Assembly (NCBI GenBank): GCA_907163375.1
Contig: CAJQUW010000514.1
Location: 62,001-126,000 of the forward strand
From: Prostheceraeus crozeri
Lineage: Eukaryota; Platyhelminthes; Polycladida; Euryleptidae
Reading direction: 5' to 3'
DNA: 64,000 bases
Shown here: piece after piece, positions 23,271 through 32,942 of the stretch
Layout: each line of letters starts with the position of its first letter
Numbering within the stretch: the first letter of the stretch is position 1
Program-made: the position numbers and the translations under genes
The notes under the pieces: model-generated
Told to the model about the DNA's origin: nothing
Databases searched by the model: none
What the model saw: only the letters and a program-made list of their open reading frames with translations

Positions 23271-23449
23271 TCATCCTTAACTTAGTATTTTCATGTTGAT
23301 TTCTGTAGATAAACACTGCTGTTTTATGTATCACATTAGATCGTTTCTTCATTGTGAATATATGCCTACAGTCAGCCCATTCCCCCTATATCTGTGAAAA
23401 GACTTTTTCATACACATATTTTTATTTCAATAAACATATCACAATGACT
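23271..23449. terminator. Convergent 3' ends with poly(A) signals on both strands
   Basis: AATAAA at 23429-23434 serves the plus strand, and TTTATT at 23421-23426 gives AATAAA for the minus-strand gene ending at 23450. This is a compact shared 3' end between the polymerase and the leftward late-gene cluster. Confidence 0.5.
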
Positions 23450-24969
23450 TCACTTTGTTTTCCGAAACACTAAAGTTACGAGGGATTTAGTATCTTTCAC
23501 ATGGATGCACTCTTGTAAACCATTGGTAATTTTGATAGCAATAGAGGGTATAGTTTGTTTGACGACGGGATGATAGAAAATAGATTGAAACATCTTCTCG
23601 ACTATTCCATATGAAGCGTCTTTATCATGAATGAAATCACGTAAAATGTATTCTTTTTTCTCACCAACAGAAATAGGTAGAATCAAATCACTTTGAATGT
23701 AAAGGTGCTGTTCATGTTTATCAAGTGTCATTGGTGTTTCTATACCAATCGTATGCGCAGCAGCAAACACAGTTTGTAGCATTGAAAAACCAAAGAGTTT
23801 CTTCAAATTTTTACTCAATTGACATTGAATGTCATCACCCAGTTTCAGAACAACGCGTTGATTTTCAATTGAAAACGAAATGTGGTGTGCCTTTACATCA
23901 TATTTACTTTTCATCACATGCTTCAACTTCTGTTGTATATAAGGATTTACTACATGAATGAAGCTTTCAACTGTATGATATAGACGCGGCATTATATTGA
24001 TAGCAACTTTAGATTCTTCATAAGACTGGTAAATTTTCTTGATGCGATCGCCATAGATGTCCACCCACCATTCATCATTAACTGAATCAGCTTTAGTGTG
24101 ATATTCATGAGAAGCATACACCACACCGCTTCCAATAATAGGTTATAATGTCTTACAAAATGACGCAAGGTTGGAGAGAAATAAACTGTAAGTTTGTCAT
24201 TATATTTCTGAATGACCAACTTATTTTTGTCCGCCATAATTTTCTCTCCATACTTCTTACCCACAGTCTCATTCCATCGTTTTACTAACTCAATAAGTGA
24301 TAAAGGTTGAACACCACGCTTTTTCAAAATGATGCGTTCTTCACATTCTACAACATCTTCATCAAATATTTTAAATTTATAATGAAATTTGTTGATTCGA
24401 TTTGAATAAACTTTTCTAACATTTGCAGTAGCAATTGACGTTAGATGTAGTCCATGGCCAAAACCGAGATGCGGATAGAATTCATTATCCAACCTCAGTG
24501 TAAGACCTTTAGTAAAAGAATGAAAGCGAAGGAACTGTCTCCCACTCCAATGATAGATAGTAAACTCATAAACTTTCTGATCCTTATTCTTCATGATGGA
24601 AGTATTACCACTATTGAATGCCTTAATAATTTTCTCATTCCCAAATGGTTCATAATAATCTGATTTTATCTGAATCCATTCATAGTTCCACTTTCCATCT
24701 GATGTTAAATTGTATGGGAACTGGAATGCATTATTCATCGTTATTCCATCATGGGTGCGAGGAGTCAATATCATTTCTTCCAAATCATTCACATTCTGAA
24801 TATTGCTATCATAGCAAATACTAGAAACGCCAACCTCCCATTCACCTTCTAAATGTAGTGGGCGATTTAATTCTACTCGATAGTCTGATGGTTTATTTTT
24901 GGGAAATTTATTCATAGAAGCATTACTGGGCAAGTAGATTAGAAACGAGTCCTTATTTTCACTTTCCAT
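23450..24969 (-). pseudogene. Capsid-associated protein of Polintons, second paralogue, one frame break
   Basis: Reading from MESENKDSFLIYLPSNASMN: an N-terminal segment with YRVELNRPLHLEGEWEVGV, a middle region with W-rich beta-like stretches, and in another frame a C-terminal half (23450-24124) with FIHDKDASYG. The 'LPSNAS...L.L.G.WEVG' signature is one I associate with a large protein found in many invertebrate Polinton-like elements; its exact role in the particle is not known to me. The frame changes near 24130. It lies just downstream of a related gene (25009-26388), so the two look like a tandem duplication. The 3' end converges with the polymerase. Confidence 0.6.
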
Positions 24970-25008
24970 ATTATTCACATTGGAAAAATATATTAGCATA
25001 CTTTTGCA

Positions 25009-26388
25009 TTAACTCTTCATTCGGAAATGGAGTGTGATACATGTCACAGCATCTTTATGAAAAGGAATCAACGCACCAGCATCGTCATAAATTGCAATAT
25101 CAATTTGTGGGATGTAGTTTGATTTCAGCTTTGTATAATGCACTTTCTTGAAAGTATGCTCAGATAAAATACTGCAGCTTTTTGGCTGGTATGGTATCAT
25201 TGCTAGCAATGGAGCTTCAACATCTCCCACACGTACATTTTCACCAATATTGGAATATATCTGAAAATAGTTAATACGACGCGATAGCGACATGTCTGCG
25301 CTAGCTTTGGTTACAGTACCACTTTTAAAGATATTTTGATCAAAACCCAAAATGTCCATTAGAGTTTTATCCATAAGTAGTTCAATACCTTTTCCACTTA
25401 TAGTGAGACAAAGTACCTTCTTTTTCAGAAAACGAAATATGTTGCTCATTAATCACTTCATTTAAATAATCTACAACCAATTTAACCGAAGTAATAATGC
25501 GAGGCATCAACACTCTTGTTTCATGTAAGATACCACCTAAAGGCTCTACACACTTTCTGTATAAAGATACGGTCCATTCTGTATCAAATTGATTTGGCCT
25601 TTCACATGGTAAATGTTGCATATCAGATTTTCCATGAACAGCTGCAGAACGATGTCGTAAGAACTGATGAAAATCTTTTGAACAAACTAATACTAGATCA
25701 TCATCATTTAATTTACTTATTGCAATATGATTAGATGATTTGATATAAGTCAATGTTGCCACTTGTTTACCATCAACTCGAAGGAGATAATTAAATTTCT
25801 TCAATAATGTTTCAGGAGTCATGTTTGTCTTTCTTGGCTTAATCACAATCTTCTTCACCAACGTCTTCTAATTTTTTGGAATAAGATCTACATAATAAGC
25901 TTCCTCTCGATATATTAACTGTTTATGACCACTTGGGTGGTAATTAACGTTATAATTATCATAGCGAGGTAACCTAAATCATTTCTTAAACTTGGACTTA
26001 AACCAACAATCCAATCTTTCTCAACTACATGATGTACATAATTATGATCATCATTGTGCGGAGTAAATTGGACAATCTGTTTACACGCTTTATTCAAGAA
26101 ATCATATATAAACTTTTTACATGATAAGAGATCTTTCTTTGGCCACTGTGGAATGTATACTCGGCAGCCCTTTTCACATTGGTAAGCAGCAGTACGTCTC
26201 ATATTAATAGTCATCACCTCATGATCAAAAGTATAGACACAGTTGCTATAAACAAGTTGAGTGACACCCACTTCCCAATTTCCATTTAGCTGTTGTGCAT
26301 GATCAATGGGAGTAGAAAAGAGTGCGGCTCGATTACTAGCAAATCTCTTTGTAGCCGCATTGCTAAGCAAAATATGATAAAACGACAT
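25009..26388 (-). pseudogene. Capsid-associated protein of Polintons, first paralogue, two frame breaks
   Basis: Three overlapping frames make up one gene. The N-terminal piece (25915-26388) has FSTPIDHAQQLNGNWEVGV, matching the paralogue's signature. The middle piece (25382-25861) starts MVKKIVIKPRK. The C-terminal piece (25009-25449) has MDKTLMDILGFDQN, then YIPQIDIAIYDDAGALIPF and ends ITLHFRMKS, a beta-rich tail typical of this family. Frame changes lie near 25900 and 25430. A compact 35-bp gap separates its start from the forward PC4-like gene, so a divergent promoter must lie there or inside the genes. Confidence 0.6.
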
Positions 26389-26423
26389 TTTTATATTGCT
26401 GATCTGCGGCTTTGCATAACATC

Positions 26424-26780
26424 ATGAAGACTTTGATTTTGGACTCTCTACAATATATCAGAGTTGATCGTGATGGAAACGTACACTTCAAAAATTCTCA
26501 TGGTCATACATCAAGAGGTATTACATTAACATGGCGAAAATTTGTCAACCTCAATGATATCATGAGGGATTTGGAATATTTTGAAACATTAAGATTCATC
26601 TCCTTGGGTGATCAAGTTTGGCTTCAACATTACAGAAATGAAATTCAAATCTACCATTCTCATTCCGCAAACTGTTTCTCATTTCGCAAATACAATTGGG
26701 AGAAGTATAGAAGATACATACATCGCTCCATCATGACATTTATTCGTCGTGAGTTCATCGCCCTACTATGCAAATCTTAA
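26424..26780 (+). CDS. PC4-like single-strand-DNA-binding protein, copy 1 (tentative)
   Basis: About 118 residues from MKTLILDSLQ. Two similar halves are visible. In the first, RDGNVHFKNSHGHTSRGITL is followed by WRKFVNLNDIMRDL. In the second, a strand-rich stretch is followed by YNWEKYRRYIHRSIMTF. Each half looks like strands with a 'F/L-x-x-x-x-W-x-x-x-x-x-x-I' helix, the pattern of PC4-type transcription co-activators. This is inference from shape and I give it moderate weight. An upstream Met at 26412 is possible. It runs forward, opposite to the capsid-side gene, and is the first of three clustered forward genes ending with the TBP-like gene. Confidence 0.45.
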   Translation: MKTLILDSLQYIRVDRDGNVHFKNSHGHTSRGITLTWRKFVNLNDIMRDLEYFETLRFISLGDQVWLQHYRNEIQIYHSHSANCFSFRKYNWEKYRRYIHRSIMTFIRREFIALLCKS

Positions 26781-26802
26781 TCAGACATGACTACCACGCA
26801 CC

Positions 26803-27453
26803 ATGAGTTGGAAATGAGATTCCCTACAACGCATTGAAACGGATCATGATCGAAACGTCTATTTCAAAGATTCAACTGGAAATGTGAGAAGAGAGTTTGC
26901 TTTATCTTATCGTCATTTTCAATCTCTACATCATATCATGAAGGATTTGAAATACTTCTATATGAAAAGACATTCACGTATTGGAAATCGCATCTGGTTG
27001 CGCGTCAACAATCGGCGAATTCAACTCTATCATTCCCAACTTCATACTAACTTCACATTTCATCAAGGTAGTTGGGAAAAGTATAAAAGGAAGGTACATC
27101 GCTCAATTTACTCATTCTTTCATCATGAAGCGTCATCGCTACACCATCGTCAACATTCTCCGTCGCTTCAGACTCTACACCAAAATCGATCTCACAACAT
27201 TACACCAACACCTTCCAAACAGCAAGTATTACCCGGGCCGACCTCAAATGTTAGTGGTGAAGATGAACAATTCACGGAATCTTCAACTCTTCCCAAATGG
27301 GACTGTACAGATTCTCGGCGCCCTTTCTCATTCATCGGCGCAGTCAATGCGCTTAGAGCTACAGAGACTACTACGTCGGATATGGAAGAGGGAGAGGTGT
27401 GTGATGTCGAATCTGACTGTGGACAATATGGTGATCTCTACTCAATTGAGTGA
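26803..27453 (+). pseudogene. PC4-like protein, copy 2, early stop
   Basis: A tandem paralogue of copy 1: DSLQRIETDHDRNVYFKDST aligns with the start of copy 1, and GSWEKYKRKVHRSIYSFFHH with its end. In the frame of the likely ATG (26803) a TGA lies at 26815-26817. The homologous part ends near 27135; the rest of the frame, to 27453, overlaps the TBP-like gene in another phase and is probably not meaningful. Either the gene is dead, or translation starts at a later Met (26884), which would lose the first strands. Confidence 0.5.
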
Positions 27454-27670
27454 AAGTGTATCATTTTTGAAGATTCGTACCAGCAGTTACAATTTGTGTT
27501 ATGAACCCGAACTTTTTCCTGCAGCTCTCATTAGTTGTTGGTTACCTGTGCATGTGGCAATCTTTCATAATAGTAAAGTGATCATTACTGGACTAAAATC
27601 TCATGTACAAGCAAATGTGATCCTAGACTATCTCATTGAGTATGTACGTACCCAGCGGATTGTAAAATAA
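27125..27670 (+). CDS. TATA-binding-protein-like protein
   Basis: A 181-residue protein from MKRHRYTIVNILRRFRL, the length of the TBP core. It has two quasi-repeats. Repeat 1 (about residues 5-85): IDLTTL, then YYPGRP, LFPNGT and ILGA. Repeat 2 (about 93-178): NMVIS, then SSYNLCYEPELFP, IFHNSKVIITG. The YEPELFP and I/L-F-x-x-x-K-V-x-x-T-G motifs are hallmarks of the TBP saddle. Of the four phenylalanines that kink DNA in TBP, three have equivalents (F56, F131, F147); the first is replaced by Pro40. The frame is intact inside a decayed element. It follows the PC4-like genes, overlaps the last in another frame and ends 26 bp from the convergent protease gene. A role in promoter choice for the element's own TATA-containing genes is inferred. 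Confidence 0.8.
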   Translation: MKRHRYTIVNILRRFRLYTKIDLTTLHQHLPNSKYYPGRPQMLVVKMNNSRNLQLFPNGTVQILGALSHSSAQSMRLELQRLLRRIWKRERCVMSNLTVDNMVISTQLSESVSFLKIRTSSYNLCYEPELFPAALISCWLPVHVAIFHNSKVIITGLKSHVQANVILDYLIEYVRTQRIVK

Positions 27671-27696
27671 AAAACAATTTTTCCAACATGATGTTT

Positions 27697-28158
27697 TTAT
27701 TTCAAATCATGATAGAACTTACAAATCATTTTTTCATTAGAGGATGGATTACATGAAAAGTTTTGAATAACAGATGCAAATCGAGATACATGTAAACGTT
27801 TTAAGATGAAGTACAGTACAAAAGCACCACACGTTGATGAAAGTGGATGTTGTAGTATGCGTTCATTTCGCTGATATTGACGCGTATGTTTTCTCAACCA
27901 CTGCTGTGTTGGTATATTTGGAGGTTGAGTAAGAGAGTCAAATAGTTCGCCACGTCGATCTTCTCCAATAAAGATCGCTTTCCAATGCTCACCGCCTAAA
28001 TTCTGCGAATGAGTGTTTAGCACAATAAAGATGGGATACTGATTTACTGCAGGTGGTAAGGTATCGAGTGAATAGACATTATCGAAAGCTTTCAACGTCG
28101 CTTCGTCTGCATTACGCTGCACTTTAGTCTTAATATCGTCAGCAGTCAACCAACTCAT
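27697..28158 (-). CDS. Adenain-like maturation protease (B)
   Basis: A 153-residue Cys protease of the adenovirus/Ulp1 type that would process capsid precursors. The catalytic set is His58 in GGEHWKAIF, Asp74 in ELFDSL and Cys110 in LSSTCGAFVLYFI, in the right order and spacing. The frame is open. Its start overlaps the stop of the capsid gene upstream (28158), an operon-like overlap common in these elements. C has an equivalent at 55006-55467 with the same residues. Family assignment is firm. Confidence 0.85.
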   Translation of the reverse strand: MSWLTADDIKTKVQRNADEATLKAFDNVYSLDTLPPAVNQYPIFIVLNTHSQNLGGEHWKAIFIGEDRRGELFDSLTQPPNIPTQQWLRKHTRQYQRNERILQHPLSSTCGAFVLYFILKRLHVSRFASVIQNFSCNPSSNEKMICKFYHDLK

Positions 28159-29435
28159 TAACGATTATACTGAAGAATCACGTCACGATACTTTGTAATT
28201 TCAATATTTGAATCGAAGACTGCATAAATTAATACATTGATCGTCTCAGGTAGTGTTCTTTTGAACGTCAAATCCAAACGAATATTATGAGGCACGTTCG
28301 CTTGACGATAGGGTGCACTAATATCGCTGTCAGCAGTCAAATCAAATGCATAAATAGTATATCCACTCTTAAACTCTTTCATAGTCAGTCCGTTGGCGTC
28401 ATCCGTATTGTAAAAGCCAAAAACATCCATAAAATCAACATAACTGCGCATAAATTGATCCGCAGCAAAATCTGGTTTGTAGGGTGGACCAGGATGACTC
28501 ACACCATTTACACGTAAAGCAATTTCACTTAACTGATTGTGTTTAAAATTGAAAGGATTCTTCTTTATATTACCATTAAATGCATCATTTTCAACCATTG
28601 CCACCATGAGGAGCTTCGGTGCTTCCGATGGAAAGAGGCCATCTTTCATGAAACTCTTTTGATCTTTCGAAATTGTAAAGGTGAGAAGCTTTGTATGCTG
28701 AACGGGGTAAATGGCATTTTGGCGGTTAAGACCTTCAGCATGTCCTCTAATGACACTTGGATTCGGTACTACTCGACGAATGTAAAGTGCAATATCTTCC
28801 ACATGAATTCTAAAATTGTCAACTTTAGCAAATGCATTCAGCGCAAATTCAGGCTTATTCAATGTCAGCTTGAGTCGCATGCTGGTATTACAGAGTAAAA
28901 ACTTTGACTGTCTAAAGAAGTCTAAATTCAGCGGACCATATAGCTGACATACTTTACTATCTTTAATCATAGCAGATCGCTTTACAAAGCCACTGTTTGT
29001 TTCAACATCAAATTTTCCTGCTTCATCTCTGTACCATCCCATGGCTTCCATATGACTTTTTTGTGCTGCTGGATGAAACTGTGATACATGATTGAAATAT
29101 GATTTATAGGGATAATCGCTTTGACCACCTTCCACCTGCTGCTCTCCAATCGTTAGAGAAACATCGCGAAGTAATGTAGTCAATGGTAAATTGTTCAGTC
29201 CAACTTTATGTGTATCGTCAATAGCAGTTCCATCTGCTTGCTGAATTCTAAACCTCAAATCAAGCATCGCATAACTCAAATCTATGTAGTCATCACTACC
29301 ACCAGGAATAACAAATTCAATGGGGCCAGCATTCTCAGCTGTTCGAGGATGATAATCTACAATACTTTAACTAAGAATATCTGTCTGTATGGCTTGTTGA
29401 TCAAACAAACAAAAACCCGAAAGTTTTACACTCTA
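28158..29435 (-). pseudogene. Major capsid protein (double jelly roll) of B, early stop
   Basis: The open part (28158-29279, 373 residues) contains LPLTTLLRDVSLTIGEQQVE, AVLN-type beta strands, and a C-terminus ending RDVILQYNR. Upstream in the same frame the sequence continues with GPIEFVIPGGSDDYIDL, which is characteristic of Polinton capsid protein N-termini, but a TAA at 29367-29369 interrupts it. No clean ATG is visible further up. So the N-terminal segment is cut off and the gene is likely inactive. It lies between protease and core protein, the usual neighbourhood. Confidence 0.7.
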
Positions 29436-29438
29436 TGA

Positions 29439-29894
29439 TTAGAAGTTATAGCAGCGTCGTCGTTTAGCGCCTGATGAATGATTAGAACCTCTGCGACGTT
29501 TGCGTGAATGCCTTTTGACTGAAGATCGCACCTTACCAGCTCCGCGATGTTTCCTTCTTCCTTTATTCATTCGTTTAGGCGATTTCTTTCCTTGAGTAAC
29601 ACCAGCAAAGGTCTGCTTCAATGTTTTTAAACCGCGTTCCTTCCCACGATTCAACAAACTGCTCTTAAAACTTCTACCTCTGGAAAGATCACTAGCAACA
29701 TCACCAGCAAAGCCAACGGCATTACTTAAAACATTTCGTTTTAAAGATCTACCGACATTGGATATGAGAGGTGCTACAACAGATTTCAGTGCACCAAGTA
29801 TGCTACCTCCACGTTGGCGGCGAGCGCCGATGGAAATTTGTCCTCCACCACTTACATAGGAGGGTCGTGAATAAAATGAGGCAGTTGGATTCAT
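29439..29894 (-). CDS. Basic core/minor capsid protein (pX/pVI-like)
   Basis: A 151-residue protein, Gly/Arg/Lys rich. The N-terminus has GGGQISIGARRQRGGSILGA, an Arg-Gly run before a hydrophobic helix with LKSVVAPLISNVGRSL. The C-terminal half is nearly all Arg/Lys/Ser/Gly. This resembles DNA-condensing or membrane-active core peptides of adenovirus-like particles. A short cleavage site for the element's protease would be expected near the glycine pair, but I cannot confirm it. The frame is open; it sits directly upstream of the capsid gene. Confidence 0.55.
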   Translation of the reverse strand: MNPTASFYSRPSYVSGGGQISIGARRQRGGSILGALKSVVAPLISNVGRSLKRNVLSNAVGFAGDVASDLSRGRSFKSSLLNRGKERGLKTLKQTFAGVTQGKKSPKRMNKGRRKHRGAGKVRSSVKRHSRKRRRGSNHSSGAKRRRCYNF

Positions 29895-29935
29895 AGCTCA
29901 AACCCTAAACATTGTTAGTTACAACTTTGATTGAA

Positions 29936-31024
29936 TCACTGTCGATCACTTAGATGAAAGATGTCGGCACGACGCATCCAAGAGTTCATACTTGAAGAAT
30001 AACCAGTCCATTTAACAAGACACCATTCTTCACCTTGCCGTTTTTTACATCGAATGATTTTCTCTACCAAATATGTTTCACTTTCAGTGACTACCTCAAT
30101 CTCATCGCGGTAAAAGCTACCCTCAATTTCTTCATTATCGTAATCTTTCAACTTGTAGGTGGTGGGAGAGTCTTTTTGATTAATCCTTGATACTGTAAAT
30201 ACCTCCTCTGTCCAATTCGGAAGGTACCCTTTAGCAAAAACACTTTTCACTTTTGAGATACGAACTTTATCACCAATTTTCACATCATTTTTCACATGAG
30301 TGCGTTTACGTTGGAATGATTCGCGCACTTTATCTACATTGTCAGCATTTACATCTACTGGTCTGAGTCCAATAGAACGATGGATAGAGTGATTGTAGGC
30401 ATGGAGTGTATCTTGTAGAACCTTTGTCCAATTTTGTGTCAAGTTGGCAGTAAAATGTCGCCACAAGCGATTTTTTAATGTGCGATTAAAACGTTCAACG
30501 AGTGCAGCTTTATAAGCACTCTTTACACTAGACAACTCAATGTCATGCCTCTCAAATAATCTTCTCACATGCTGATTTTCAAACTCTTTTCCTTGATCAC
30601 TCTGAATTCTTTTTGGAATCCGACCTTCTCGAAAAATTGTTTGGAATGTTTTTGCTACTCCTTTCCCTTCTTTAGTTTTTAAAGGTTGAGCCCACGCCTA
30701 ACGCGAATAAATATCAATGACGGTTAAAATAAAATTATTACCCGAGTTATGTTTTGAAATGGAGGCGACATCACACAAATCTGCTTGCCACTGTTCATCA
30801 ATGTCATGAACAATATAATGGCGGGTGCGGTACTTCTTTTTCGCTTGTTTGTGGAGTGTATAGGTAGCCTGACCCTTTAACCATCGTTTCACTTGTGATT
30901 GTGGAAGACCACTCGCTTTTGATAATTTCTTGATGGATGCAAATCCTGCCGGATGTTTTACATCATAATAGATTGACTTAAAACGTTCAGTCGATGACGA
31001 CTGACTCTTTTTCCTCCTTCTCAT
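29936..31024 (-). pseudogene. Retroviral-type integrase with chromodomain (B), one nonsense codon
   Basis: The enzyme would insert element DNA into the host. From about 31024 the frame runs through a helix-turn-helix-like zone (LSKASGLPQSQVKRWLKG), the catalytic core with Asp in WQADLCDV (about 30790), Asp in IQSDQGKEF (about 30595) and Glu in ALVERFNRTLKNR (about 30490), an SH3-like region (KIGDKVRISK) and a chromodomain at the C-terminus (YLVEKIIR...CLVKWTGY...NSW). A TAG at 30698-30700 breaks the core between the first and second Asp. Otherwise the frame is complete. The C integrase (53586-54971) lacks the chromodomain. Confidence 0.85.
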
Positions 31025-31202
31025 CTTTTTGTTTTCTTGCCTTTCTACATTTACAACAACTGCAGCATTTAGCTTTAGCGGTTTTGCGATCGTGTTCACA
31101 TTGCTTAGGGGTTTCACTGTGAGAGCTGGCGCAGCAAGTGCAAGTGACAACGACATTCACCTCTGGCGGTTCATTACATGGCAAGCAACACATCTGCTTC
31201 AT
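30987..31202 (-). CDS. Small Cys-rich protein
   Basis: A 71-residue frame MKQMCCLPCNEPPEVNVV with CTCC, a further Cys-His pair and CCSCCKC before a Lys/Glu tail. The pattern suggests metal binding. It overlaps the integrase start by about 38 nt in another frame and begins right after the stop of the next gene (31204), which fits the tight packing of this cluster. I do not recognise a family, and it could still be chance. Confidence 0.4.
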   Translation of the reverse strand: MKQMCCLPCNEPPEVNVVVTCTCCASSHSETPKQCEHDRKTAKAKCCSCCKCRKARKQKDEKEEKESVVID

Positions 31203-31203
31203 A

Positions 31204-31896
31204 TTAATAGTCTGAGAACATGTATTTCTTGGGAGGAGCTGTTTTACGTTTTCCTTTTAATAGTTTTAGTGGTGGCGTAGATCTACGTCGAGTTCTTCCT
31301 CTTGTTTGTTTAAAGAGTGTGGGAGGGGATGTAGCAGGTGACGTCTTAAACCAATTTGTTGGCATTTTCATCGTCTGAAGCATTGGAGCAGTAGCCACTG
31401 TTGAATCAAGTTCTTTCAATGTCTCATTATTCAAAGCAAATTTTGACACATTATGCTTTTTCAATAGTTTAAGAAAGTATGACCAACCAGGTGGAACATA
31501 GTCCTGACGGCGCTTTCTACGTGTCGCATAGTGAATCAAATCTTCATAACGTGAAGCATCAACCACTTTATTTTCATCTGTAATGATTTCTCCTCTATCA
31601 TTTACATTGAGATGGGGTTCAATACTATTGAAAAGAGATATGGCATGTGCGCGAGATGCTAAAGGTGTAGCAGTCGATACAGAGTCACGCATCTTATTCT
31701 TCAAATTTTTTAGTTGCTCAACAGTTTCCGATTGTAATAATACAGCACGATGTGGATCTTTGATGTGAACATTTTGCTGATAATCTATTTCTTTCCTATA
31801 CATTTGATTTCCAAGAGGTTGCTTTACTTGCTGCATGGCAGTCAATTGTACATATTCATCCTGAGGAATAACAATCATGCGAGAATAAGAACTCAT
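31204..31896 (-). CDS. Unknown Polinton protein with C-terminal basic tail
   Basis: The likely start is MSSYSRMIVIPQDEYVQL; upstream codons in frame overlap the ATPase. The middle has SRYEDLIHYATRRKRRQDYVPPGWSYFLKLLKKHNV, a block recurring in this type of gene. The C-terminus is Arg/Lys/Pro rich (RGRTRRRSTPPLK). The C element has a protein with a similar middle region at 41108-41944 (GADLKNYAVEDLIKYKTIL). Both sit near an ATPase or capsid-side gene. The role is unknown; a particle component is a reasonable guess. Confidence 0.6.
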   Translation of the reverse strand: MSSYSRMIVIPQDEYVQLTAMQQVKQPLGNQMYRKEIDYQQNVHIKDPHRAVLLQSETVEQLKNLKNKMRDSVSTATPLASRAHAISLFNSIEPHLNVNDRGEIITDENKVVDASRYEDLIHYATRRKRRQDYVPPGWSYFLKLLKKHNVSKFALNNETLKELDSTVATAPMLQTMKMPTNWFKTSPATSPPTLFKQTRGRTRRRSTPPLKLLKGKRKTAPPKKYMFSDY

Positions 31897-31921
31897 AGTT
31901 TGTAGATAATCATGGGAGTTT

Positions 31922-32557
31922 TCAAATATCACTTCGAAATCTAAATTCTTCCGGACACTCTTGCGTAAAGTCAGTGAATAAGTAACCGTGTGGTTTTTCA
32001 GTAGCTGCTTGAAAAATTTCAATTAAGGCTTTTGATCCTCTGGGTGCAACTTGTCGCGCTAAAATTTCAAATTGACTTTTATCTCGCGGATTTTTGAAAA
32101 TAGCATAATAGTGTGTATTCAGGTTTCGTGTACGAGCTTCTTTTCCATCAGGAAACAAATTTTGTGTGATATAGATGATAAAACACCTTTTATGATGTGC
32201 TGCACGAGTGAACATATCTGTAAGATCTTTTGAATTCTTGCTTTCTTTTAATAAATCATCCAATACAACAACATCATTAGACTGAAGTTTATCCACTGGA
32301 ATAATTCCTTCATGACGAATAAAGTTGCGACTTTGCAATTCCTGAAACAATGACGGTTGATAAATACCATAACACCAAATCACTCGATTGATAGGTTCCT
32401 TAAACAACTCCCTTCTTTTATCCAATAAATTCAGCGTGAAAACAGTTTTACCTGCATGGGATGGACCTGATACAGTCAGAACTTTATCACATTGAAGTCT
32501 GAAATCCATTTTATTACTTTGAGATTCAACATTTGCATAATTAACGCTTAGAGCCAA
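31922..32557 (-). CDS. A32/FtsK-HerA-type packaging ATPase (B)
   Basis: This 211-residue ATPase would pump the genome into the capsid. Walker A is GPSHAGKT (residues 31-38), Walker B VVVLDDLL (about 94-101), followed by TRAAHHKRCFIIYITQN, the typical sensor-like strand ending in Gln-Asn. The usual N-terminus of the family, a short strand before the P-loop, is present. The start could be Met1 (overlapping the pX-like gene stop by 17 nt) or Met17. The frame is intact. Confidence 0.85.
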   Translation of the reverse strand: MALSVNYANVESQSNKMDFRLQCDKVLTVSGPSHAGKTVFTLNLLDKRRELFKEPINRVIWCYGIYQPSLFQELQSRNFIRHEGIIPVDKLQSNDVVVLDDLLKESKNSKDLTDMFTRAAHHKRCFIIYITQNLFPDGKEARTRNLNTHYYAIFKNPRDKSQFEILARQVAPRGSKALIEIFQAATEKPHGYLFTDFTQECPEEFRFRSDI

Positions 32558-32891
32558 AGATATTACCCAATAGGTTGCCCACGGCAGGAGCTATCATTGG
32601 AAGTATTGCTGAAAGGAAACCGCCCTTTTGTGTTAGAGTTTTCCTCTTTCTTTGAAGGGTGACTTTAGGATTGGAGATGAAACGCAATTTCGTAGCATAT
32701 CGCTTAAGTAACTTTCGTTGTTTTGGCGCTAATTTCTTCGTCCTCAACTTTCTCACATGAGAAATAATTTCACAAATGAATTTATCGTTAGCATGTCGTA
32801 TAGCATTGTATCGCTGATTTGCTTTCATTCGTCGGAGAGCTTGAATGGCTGAAGAAAACTTTGAAGACTTTTGACTTTTACGTTTCGCCAT
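32541..32891 (-). CDS. pX-like basic protein with C-terminal hydrophobic peptide
   Basis: A 116-residue, Lys/Arg-rich protein starting MAKRKSQKSSKFSSAIQAL. Near the C-terminus QKGGFLSAILPMIAPAVGNL forms a short hydrophobic segment after a Gly-Gly, ending LLGNIFGSKR. This layout, basic body, Gly-Gly, hydrophobic tail, is recurrent in Polinton gene sets. Its stop overlaps the ATPase start. The Gly-Gly may be a protease site. Confidence 0.6.
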   Translation of the reverse strand: MAKRKSQKSSKFSSAIQALRRMKANQRYNAIRHANDKFICEIISHVRKLRTKKLAPKQRKLLKRYATKLRFISNPKVTLQRKRKTLTQKGGFLSAILPMIAPAVGNLLGNIFGSKR

Positions 32892-32942
32892 TTTCCGTGT
32901 TAGTCTTTGCTAAAACCTATCTTTACCACATTTGCATAGGTA

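Noticed and set aside
26981-27124. Upstream extension of the TBP-like frame
   Set aside because: The extra 48 codons overlap the PC4-like homology in another frame and do not look like TBP. The Met at 27125 begins right before the first TBP strand.
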